This document shows, in pieces, positions 48,872 to 59,477 of a DNA stretch of 64,000 nucleotides; the stretch's first letter is position 1, and each line of letters starts with the position of its first letter. Made by a program: the position numbers and the translations under genes. This DNA is from Apostichopus japonicus (taxonomy: Eukaryota > Echinodermata > Holothuroidea > Aspidochirotida > Stichopodidae). Where the stretch lies: the NCBI RefSeq assembly GCF_037975245.1, contig NC_092562.1:15146521-15210520 (forward strand), given 5' to 3'. The notes beneath the pieces are model-generated. The model saw nothing but the letters and a program-made list of their open reading frames with translations, made no database searches and was not told where the DNA came from.

Positions 48872-48882
48872 ATGTGCATTTT

Positions 48883-51800
48883 CACGGGAAGGAGCCTGCA
48901 ATATTCTGAAAAAGCTGAAAAGGAATTACAGGAGAGTTTAGATTCTTGCTGCTCATGGATTTCTGGTGTATTAAACAGAGTCATACTTGTTATTGTCATG
49001 TCAAGAAAAGCATAAAGAGCTTCCAGAGATTTGTATGAAACATTCCTTATCTCATATGAAATGACCTACATTTTCTTTTGAAATATATTATTTCCAAATA
49101 ATAACACAGATGATCATTATTGAGCCTGATCCAATGCGATACTATTTGCTAACAAGTCCTCAACATTAGTTATTATTTTTGCAGCATTTTTTCAAAAAGA
49201 ACATCCTCATTTGAGAAATTTTCAAACACAAGAAAGATTAAACCACAACTTGCATATCTTTATTATTATCCATCTCAGCAACAAACCATCCAAAGCTGTA
49301 CCTACCTACCTTTCTACGTTCTCTTACTCGAGCCAAAGTACTCCTATCCAAATATAATTTTTCCCACCAGCGCCCGAAAAAAAAAGCAGCTGGAATACGA
49401 CTAATGAGTATTAGCAAATCCATTAGGAAAGTGATCTTGATTCGCCTCACACATATTTTTTCAAAATAACTTTTTTTTTCTTTAAAGATATGATTTAGTT
49501 TACTGCGGTTACCTGTATCGTCATGACCTGCCGTGAACCTTTATCAATATTTGCATCCCGACGGAACCTCCCTCTACGTCTTCAGCGAGGTTGCGAGGGC
49601 CTCATGATACGGCCTCTGTGTTGATATGTTTAGAAACATGATCTGAACATTGTTATGGAATGTGAAGACAAAAATTGACAATTCCCTTCATAAGATACCT
49701 AGAGAGATACATCCCTTAAAAGCGGCGATTTGAACATGGCGGAGATAAAATTTCACGTAAAAGGGTGATAAGGCCTCCTCGGATGTACTCTACCCTTCAA
49801 ACATTTCCATAAGAGCAATCTCTGAGAGCTACTTGGAAGCTTGAAAAGTTTACCTAGATTTATGTAATGTCTGATTTTGGTAATGGCTTCAGCTTACAGT
49901 AGTAATATTCACAGAGATAGTTCAGCCTTGTTTTACAAGACAGTTACCAATATTGAAGGAATTGGTTAAGAAAAGAAAAAGGCCTTCGAGTCGTCTTCTC
50001 ACCATGTACTCGTTGTCGTGGTAATTGTGTTTATGGGTTATTTCTTCATCTATGTCATTCTTTGTTGACCTTACAAGAGACAGCAATTCCAAACAACGAT
50101 ACCTGATCCAACTTGGATATTTACTTCCCTCTTAACTTGGAACTACTTGATAAAATGAGACTGCTGAATTTGTATAAGCTCATAGCACACAGTGCAGGTC
50201 AAAGGTAGCTGGACTCTGCCAGTGGAAAAGTAACATTGGGTCGACAATGATGGATTTTGGGCATTTCTTTTGGCAAACACACAGAGTACTACTAAATGCG
50301 AGGTAGAAATTCATCAAAACTAAGGACACCCACTTTAGAAAAAATTTTGCCCTTACATTTTACAAGATTTTTCACAAGTTGTTGATTGCTGAGCAAGTAA
50401 TTAATGATTCCTGTCTGTTTTCAAATTTTTTGTTGCCAAGACACTCTCAACAAAATACTTGAATTAATAGTTTTTCTACATCTTTTAAATTGATTTACTA
50501 GATATTATTTAAATACTGTTTCATATTTTTTTGACTTACTTTTTCGACCTGTGATGAATATCGCTTCAAAAAAAAAATTGAAAAATTTCATTATTTGGAA
50601 TGAAATTGTACAAGTCATCAAGCTAATGACCTACATTTTTATAAGAGTCCAAGTATAAAGTAAAAGTCCCCCCCCCCCCCAAATTTTTTTTAAAAATCCT
50701 CAAGAAGCTGCTTTAAACTAGCTGATTATATTTCACAACCAAAATGAAAATTTAATCTTTCACCTCTCACAGGAGTCGGATTCCCTCAAATAACTTACAA
50801 AATGTTCCCCATGAAAGCTATAAAGTTTCTCGTCAAAAGATGCTGAGTAGCAACCCTGATAATTAGTTTTACCAGCTAATGACAAGATGAGCACCTGCCT
50901 AGTTATCATGTGCTGAGATATCTAGAGCTTACTGAGAACACTGTGGTCAAGAAATCATGCAACTGCTGTCTTCATGTCAAGGGTTCTAACCTAATAGGTG
51001 TGACACTATTTGTAGGGTTACTATACTTTTGGACTTTCACAGAAATGTCCTTTGGGAGATGTGAATGCCCAGGTGAGTGGAGGTTTTTTATCCTAAAAAA
51101 AAGAAGACCATATTTTGAGGTAGTAGCTCTTGCAAGCTCGTAATAAATACTGTGGGAGAACTTTTCTGACTGTTGTTTGGCCATCTTGCTACTCTAGTTT
51201 GAGCAGAGAAAGGAAGAGTAAGATTGAAGTTAAACATTTTCGTGTAGAAATCAAGTTTCGTCCATGAAAGAGGGAAATACACTAACCTGTTTCCTCTGAG
51301 CTAAGATATCCAAAATGCCAACAAAAACTGGTGCCAAATTGCACCTTTCATTTCCCTTTCGCTCCAAATGATTTTTACATATGCATTTGTCTCTGGGCCT
51401 GTTTACCCAGTTTTGTCTAGGGATGAGAGGGTAACCAAACTAACCAGTTTCCCCGGCTAAAATTTAAAAAAATAAATAACCTGCGTGGTTTACAGATGTA
51501 CAAATAAACATGAACTGCACTTTTATCTATTTTGGGCAATATCGTAGGGTAACCGTATTTTAGCTGAAGAAAGGATGATTTGCTGTGGGGAAGAGGTTTC
51601 AGTTAAGGACCATCACTATTTAAGGGCATCAAACTCCCACTTTTGAATAAGGGTCAGTGGAAGAAGCGGACAGGGGGATGTGCCAATTGGCACATTTTAT
51701 TTCTCTGTCATACCAAATGATTTACACACTTGCAAAAGTCTCTGGTCATGTTTTATATCCTAGACATGAATCAAGTCAATGAGATTCAACACAAAAGCTA

Positions 51801-51960
51801 AAACATGAAGTGTTCCCAATAAAAGCATATATTATCCAGTTTGAATGTTCGAAATGGATCTCTCCTATTTGCATTGCAATATGTTATGCAATATGTTGAC
51901 CCCTGGATCCAATGAGAATCCTGAATTAACATGTGCAGAACAAATCAATGAAGTGCAAAG
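48883..51960. other. Intergenic DNA, no gene recognised
   Basis: AT-rich, with a poly(C) tract near 50668. The short open frames have no recognisable family. Confidence 0.55.
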
Positions 51961-51975
51961 TAATACCCAACATAA

Positions 51976-52288
51976 TTGTGTATAGTAATAAACATTTGAT
52001 TATCGTGTATAATAGTACACATTTGAATGTGTATAGTAATACACATTTGATTGTGTATAGTAAATACACATTTGATTATTGTGTATAGTAATACACATTT
52101 GATTATTGTGTATAGTAATACACATTTGATTATTGTATATATTAATACCTATTGATTGTGTATAGTAATACACATTTGATTGTGTATAGTAATACACATT
52201 AAATTATCGTGTACAGTAATACACAATTGATTATTGTGTATAGTAATACACATTTGATTATTGTGTATAGTACCACACATTTGATTTA
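51976..52288 (+). repeat. Palindromic tandem array, about 27-bp unit, about 11 copies
   Basis: The unit is about TGTGTATAGTAATACACATT then TGATTAT. TGTGTA and TACACA in each unit are complementary, so every unit can form a small hairpin. Unit length varies between about 19 and 28 bp because the TGATTAT spacer is sometimes shortened. Confidence 0.93.
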
Positions 52289-52299
52289 AGAAAGATCAA

Positions 52300-54635
52300 C
52301 TCACTGTTTGGTGTAAACTGGTACACGCACACTTTTCAAATTCTTGGAGAATGGGGTCTTATGAATGGCTAGCTGCATTCAAACCACCTCTTGCATAAAG
52401 AGAACAACTGTATCTTTTTTCAGAGTCCTGTTATGGTAACATTCCACATCTTTGGATAACACATTTAAAAGGTCATCTTGAGGTCAAATGAAGGAATAGC
52501 AAGAAGATAAGCTTTTCCTTTCAGTTATATATTATAATCACAATGCACATATTTAATCATTTGCTGAAAACTTGTTAATCTCCTACAGGAGATTTTGTCC
52601 GAACTTAATATTCAAAAATTCAAATGATGCCACTTCATGTACACACTTAAACCTATCCACATGTTTGATTACAAATATATCCATAAGACATCTTCTTGTT
52701 TTCTAAGGAAATGCCTTACTCCCTTCATTGCAATGCACTTATATTTACATATATATGGATAACCCCTTCAACTTATTTTATACTATGACAATAAAGGTGC
52801 AATGTAAATGGTAAGGACTTCTGTAGAAAGTAAAGTTTCAGATCTTTTACAATTTGGTATAACATTTGCAATATACACTGCTGCAATATGAAACAGAATT
52901 AATGATATGATGAAAATAACCAAACAGAGAAATTGATTATCAATAACACTGCCAGTATCCTGACAGGATGTCCAACCACAATTTTCCACAAGCGTCGCTT
53001 TTGATCAAAGTCTTAAGAAGTTGATTTACATTTGCACATCGCTACCGCACTAGATAAAAACAGATGCAAAGCCATTTACCCGACTGTTTTCATATCTGGA
53101 CGACCTACAGTTCCAATATATGAGATAATCTAGATCGATGTAAATCTACTTCATGTTGTGGTTTCCTTCAAAATGCCAGCTTAAAACTAACTCCAAATGT
53201 CAAGATTTTATTTGAATTAAACATTAACAGAAGGGGCTAGCAGGTGAAGTTCTTCTCCTTGGTCGTGCCATGTTTGATACAGAATCCTGACAGAAATCTG
53301 ACTTCTGTGATCATTTATTTTCATTTCCATCACTTGACGTTCAATTACATCCATCCAACAGTCATGGTAAAAAAGTGAGATGTTTCAATGAAATACCTAC
53401 ATGAGTCAATGGTAATGGTAAATTGACATATTTGTGTTACTCTTAATATGGAAATACAATCAGCTGCCATTATTGAATGTTCTTATTTCACTGATCTAGG
53501 AAGTAACAAGTACCTAATTGTTCTTAGGTATGCTGGAGGGGCCTTTACTTGCATATTTACAGTTCAAGCAAGGATTTTAATTACTGAAGGATGGAAAAAT
53601 AAACTGATAATATAACATGTTCAGCACACTCCATTGGTCTCCTTTCCCCAACCCCTCTCCCCCCTCCCCTGTTTTACCACCACATAAGAGCAAATGAAAA
53701 ACATATTTCACTCATATGATAAGATATTTAAACCCAAGAAGGGCTCCCCCTCCCCCATTACTTAAACTATATTCTATGTCAGTTTGACACACCTGATAAA
53801 TTATTTTATAAGAAGGCACTTTACATCCAGACAATCAATGATATATTTAATGCATGATAGAATGGTCATTTCTACTTAGACAGTCTACTCATTGAACTCT
53901 TATCCATGATGGTTCTGCCCAAGACTGATGTAACCTCCAGCAGAGCCAGTTTGACATTTCCCTCTACTACCTTAAACCCAGGTTAAAAGTTGATTTGAAT
54001 CGGGTTTTTTTCTCAAAATCATAGAAATGACAAACCTTTTAACACATAAAGATGTTAAAATAAAAATGTGTTGATGAAAAAAAAACATTCCACTTTCCAA
54101 TCACAAGTTCTCTTCTTTTTTTTTTTTTCCCCTTTGACTGTCGGCACTGAGCATGTAATAGTACGCCTGGCAAGTACCCTGTAGGCTGTTACCATGGTGA
54201 CCCGACTGCTATTACTGGTCCTCAGCAAGGCAGCATCTCAATTTGATTACAGATCCTGGAGTTCTCTTAAAAGGGTTATTGTCCTTAAAAGGAGAACTGT
54301 CAACCATCTCTCGGGTGGCTCAAGTTATACCGCCGAGAAACCGAGGCAGGATGAAAGCTGGTTAAGCAGCTGCCATGGCAACCAAATATAATATAGTCCT
54401 CCCTGGTTTAGAAATGAAGTTTTGTAGAACTTTTTTTTTATATCTCTTTTAACATCAAAAAATGGCAATATCAAAGAGAGGTTATCTGTCTCTCATTTTG
54501 TTGTCTGTTGGTTTTGACATTTTGAAATGTCTTCAGGTTTTATATTACACAGGATCAAATTACAATTTGACAATATTCTCTGTAATCTCTCTCTCTCTCT
54601 CGGCTGGAAGTAAACGAGTTCTCCATGTGTGTGTC
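52300..54635. other. Intergenic DNA and probable POLR1A 3' UTR
   Basis: The part next to 54636 should include the POLR1A 3' UTR on the minus strand. I could not choose a polyadenylation site. No other gene is recognised; the open frame at 54194-54391 has no family resemblance. Confidence 0.5.
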
Positions 54636-54736
54636 TTAAAACATGCTTGATAATACGTCAAAGCAGCCCGTGCCACCAGAGACGACTCGACCTAGAACTA
54701 GTCTGGCCGAAGGTGATTGTAGATCATCTTGGGTTC
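54636..54736 (-). CDS. POLR1A: POLR1A terminal exon with stop
   Basis: Acceptor CGCTCAG leads into (G)[18 protein letters not shown], then [14 protein letters not shown] and TAA. The SPSAR-V-GRV--GGTG-FD motif is the standard C-terminus of the Pol I largest subunit; unlike Pol II there is no heptad tail. The intron before it (54737-57566) contains no other recognisable coding sequence. I did not identify a clear polyadenylation signal on this strand. Confidence 0.95.
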
Positions 54737-57700
54737 CTGAGCGAGAGAGGAAGGAGAGACAGAAAAAGAAATTGTAGTTACAGATGATAAAAACTGATGT
54801 TTCAAAATACATTTTTAACTTCTTACTGTATATTTAATACACAGAATGAAAGAGAATTCAGGACATTTTCTCATCAAGAAAGAAATCAATGTTTTACAGA
54901 TCAACACATAAAAATCATTGGGATTTGGAAAATGGTCTCACAATGAAAATAGAGAATATAACAACTTTAGAAAAGGTTTCACATTCTTCTGACACTATGA
55001 CATCACAGTATGACAAATATGGCAACCCTGTGAGAGAATTTTGTGCTGATTTATCTCCAATGTAGCAGTTTATCATTACCATTTTGGTTTATGAATAATT
55101 GTTCATCATAAAGCATGCCTATTATGTTAACAATGTGATCGAGATTAACTTCACTTAATACCAAACCAAACCTTATCAACCACATTATATTAACTGCATG
55201 CCTCTCACACTGAGTTTATAGAGACATCACACTACTTAATTTTTAAATCCATAGAAATTTTCTGGCCTTATTTCATCATTTCTGGGTCGATTTTATGGTG
55301 GCGTTATGCATTCAGATTAATATGTTGTCAGGTGCCTTATATTTTCCTACGGCCTTGTAGCACGACATAAACAGATTGTGCCTTACTTCAGTGCAAACTG
55401 CAGCTTTCATAGCAGATGGATTTGAATAGAGTATGAATGTTAGCTATCAAAAGTTAACTCCCTGACAAGAAAGTTCTAGAGAACTGAGATATAAGACTGA
55501 ACTTCAAGTGTTACACCATGTGTTAGATGTCAAAATTTGGAAGAAGCAAAGTACAAATTCTCTTGAATAATCAAAGGACAGCTCTAGAATTACCAAAAAC
55601 AAAGTACCTCGCGAATGATAACATCTCATAAAGGCATTCCGAAATTTTTTATTTCTGTAAGAGGTTCAAATTTTGGTTCTATTAACACTTTTTGCAAGTA
55701 TATGGTGCCTTATAGCTTGGGGTACAAAGTTTCTCACTTTTATAAAATGTAAAAACACAGGGGAACAGCAGGGTGGAAGGGGGAGGGAAGGCTGGTGAAC
55801 CAGAAAAAATAATGTACTGAGAATCAGAGCAACCCAATAACTTTCCCACTACGTTGCTGAGGCTGCTCTTAGTTTGTTGTTAAAGTTGAACAGATTGCAG
55901 CTTGTTATATATGTCACATTAAATAGCAATCCTCTTCACAGGTTTTTTAATCTCTTCTTTTAACTGAAGCCTACCACTTTGGAAGACCATTTCAGATTGA
56001 AAATGGGTTGCTCCTGGGTAAAAAATCCTCCTTGCTTTAACTGTCTCAAACTTGAACTAATTTCCTCCTGGGTGTCTATTCACAAAGTCTGTTTATTTAA
56101 ACCTTAAAGTTAACCTAAAATTTTGTCTTGTCACATGCAAGTTTCCTGTCTTGATCCTCAGTCGTAGCATTCGTTGTTTATGTGTTCGTTAATTTTCATT
56201 TTCATTGGTGTGAAATTTGGCAGACTTCATACCGCCTGTTGAGATTTAATTGTCAGATTCAATGTACAACCTGCCAGTAGCAAGTTCCCATCTTGCAGTC
56301 AGAGGTAGTCTGCAATTGTTGTTTTTCTTCCTTTATAGAATCATTCCACTTTAGCACCAATCTTAATGAAATATTTCGATAGGAAGCTTTAAACCCATGA
56401 CTGAAGCCATCAGCACATTTAATGTTTGTCTTGCATTTAACTGATGCCTTCAGTTTATCTACTATCCCATTACACTTTTCAGATGTTTCTGCAACCTTCA
56501 CATACACACACAACCTCCCCCCCCCCTCAATAAAAACATTGGAAAAGGTCACCCCTATGTTCCTCTTCCCTCAACACCAATAATAAAAGACTTCATTACA
56601 ATGTTTCCTTTTCATATGAAAAGGTTTTAAGATGTATCAAACTTAATCCATCTTTAGGGAATGTAAAAGTAACAAAGAATAATAAATCTCTGTACAACTT
56701 TCTACACTGAAGTTTGTGGCAATGGCACAAATCCATAACTTTCACTTAAAAGTGCCTAGGCCTCATGCCAGCAGCGCAATGGTTGTCAGCCGTGACGTCA
56801 GTCAGCAGAAGTTTGGTTTTTGTCAAAGCTGTTTACGCTCCTGCATATTAGGAATACTTTCAGACACCTAGGGGCATTTCAGAGGGCCATTTTGGTTATT
56901 CTTAAACCGAGAAAACATTTAGTGGTAAGTACCGTGGAAAATTTCAAGGCTACTCAGACAGCCGTTTGGGTCATTTTACATTTCTAGCTGTCGTTTCTCT
57001 TTTCTGAGTAGAGATAGCTTCACAAATAAAGGACAAAGGCTGAAGGTTTTTGCCTTTTTCTCCCCAAGCAGTGCTGGACATGACCACAATATATTTTGGC
57101 AAAATTTTTCTTGCCTTTTAGTATTGTCTATCTAGGTGTCTATGTGGATCTGAACCATGAAATATGTAAACAACTTTTACGCTCATCTGGGTCAACTTTA
57201 CCTTAAAGATAGATTGTCTTTAAATCTGTATAATGACAAGTATATTATAAAGTGGAAAAATAATTCTCTTTCATTTGAAACAAGATCCAGCAAATCGATG
57301 GAACAAGACAACATAGACTGGATTTGCAGCAATATGTGGCGCTTTCTGCTCTTTGATTTTTTTCCTCCAGACACATCCCCCTCCACAACCCCCCCACCCC
57401 CTCCCACAAGAAAAGAAGTATAACAAAACAGGGAAACATTGTTCTGTTCTCCCAAATCCTGACAATTTTGTAATTGTTGAGGACCAAATCAAACAGATAT
57501 TTTGAATAATTTCAGAGAGGGGAAGGGGTGCGGGTAAACTAGGGAAGTACACAAATAAATACGCACCTTGTAAAGTTGCTTTTCTTAAAACTGACATGCA
57601 ACTCTCAAAGGTCATCTTCTGTATGGTCGAAGGGTTTGTCTCTAGACCCATTCTACTGAATGGCTTGTAGTGACCGTCGTATGTCATATAATCTGCTATT

Positions 57701-59415
57701 AGCGACAGATGCCTACGATCCACTGCGATCCCATACACGTTGAAAACGTCCGTGATTTCCTGTCCAAGCGAGAAAGAAATACAAATTATTCAATGCTGGC
57801 TTTGTGGATATCTTGTGGATATCTTGTGCATAGATGCTTTTTATGCGTAGCTACAAATCTCAGCCAATAGAATCTCTGTTTACACAACAACTAGAGAAAA
57901 GGGAAACATGTAGATAAATATGTAATCCACATGATTAGTGATGAAATACATCAAGAGTTGGAAGGGACAGGGAGATAACCAAACTTAACTCTGAATACTG
58001 TTGTGATAAAGTAACAACTTGTGGATATCTTGTGCATAGATGCTTTTTATGCGTAGCTACAAATCTTAGCCAATAGAATCTCTGTTTACACAACAACTAG
58101 AGAAAAGGGAAACATGTAGATAAATATGTAATCCACATGATTAGTGATGAAATACATCAAGAGTTGGAAGGGACAGGGAGATAACCAAACTTAACTCTGA
58201 ATACTGTTGTGATAAAGTAACAACATACTTCGTGCTCATGTGCCCACTAAATGGTATCGAGGGAGAGATTACATGACAAACACATAATCTGGCCGGTTGG
58301 GTTTGCAAGTTTCTTTGTGGCCCGGGGTTCAAATCGTGGCAAATGAATTCAAAACTGTTTTGAGTTTGTAGACACATACTTAAATGTTAAACTACACAAT
58401 TATGTCTAGATATTGTGAACCTGGGATGTCCCAACCAGAAAGGTCTATTAGCTTTGAGACCAGGCATACAGAAGTGGACAAAGACGCTATGAGCAGAACT
58501 GCTAGGCCTAGAAAATGCCAGAAAACCCTTCGTGATGGGTAGGCTGGGTACTGCAGCATTGATTTAACAATCTGAGGTTTGGATCACTAACAGACCACAG
58601 GGCCTACATTTTTGCACATGGAAATGAAGTAAAAGTGACATTATTCCTGAACATTTGTTTTCCTAGTGTTGGACCCACCACATACAAACACATCCTGTTC
58701 GATCCATACTATACGAATGTTAACACTCCTGCTACAAGCAGTAGTGCAAATTTACAGTTAGTGACATCTCACTGACCGACTTAATACAGCTTCCTTACAT
58801 GATATATGGCTAGCTGAATCAATGGTGGCTGATGTATGTATGTATGTATTTTAGATCCTCCTGCAAGCAGGAACTCGCGAAGAAGCCTCATAGGCTTATC
58901 AAAGTCGCAAGCTGACCGAAGTCAGTCTCTTAGATTCATATTTAACGTCCATGATTATGAATTGTCAATTGTCAACAACTCTGTAACTGGACGACATACA
59001 TTAATCTTGGAGTGACTCGAACTCGAACTCGGGACCTTATGGACCTTATCGGACCTTGGGACCCATGATGAAGGGAAGTGGAACTGGCAAATGCTTTGTG
59101 GCAAAGTCGACCTACTGTTATACTTTTCAAACACATTTACCTTCACGAGGACACGACAGGCAGCTTCAATACCAAATGTGTGTGCCATGGCATGGACATC
59201 GTTCGTGTACATCTTGAACAGGTCCAAAATATGGTCATATTTGTACAATTCCTGGAAACAAGAAGGGTGAATGCTCTTCAGAATTTGTTACATAATTATT
59301 AATCGGACACTGAACGAGCAAATTTACTTGTGATTTAAAATCTAAAACTGCATCAAAACTCTTCTGCTTTTCCCTGAGATATATATATCTATATATATAT
59401 ATATATATATATATA

Positions 59416-59477
<62 letters not shown>

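Larger units (their letters stand above)
47734..48882 (+). mobile_element. Penelope-like retroelement relic bounded by inverted repeats
   Basis: The unit contains a GIY-YIG endonuclease ORF, a 28-bp perfect inverted repeat (47803-47830 and 48844-48871) and an outer 13-bp direct repeat TTATGTGCATTTT (47734-47746 and 48870-48882). The direct repeat could be a target-site duplication. The reverse-transcriptase part is missing, so this is a short 5'-truncated or rearranged copy. The pyrimidine-rich stretch 48510-48720 between ORF and right repeat would be 3' untranslated sequence. It lies between the convergent host genes. Confidence 0.85.

Noticed and set aside
48499-48909. 136-codon Pro/Ser/Leu-rich open frame after the endonuclease
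   Set aside because: It translates a pyrimidine-rich untranslated stretch, the hammerhead-like motif and the right repeat arm.
57157-57423. Plus-strand open frame opposite the last POLR1A intron
   Set aside because: It ends in a C-rich tract and shows no family resemblance.
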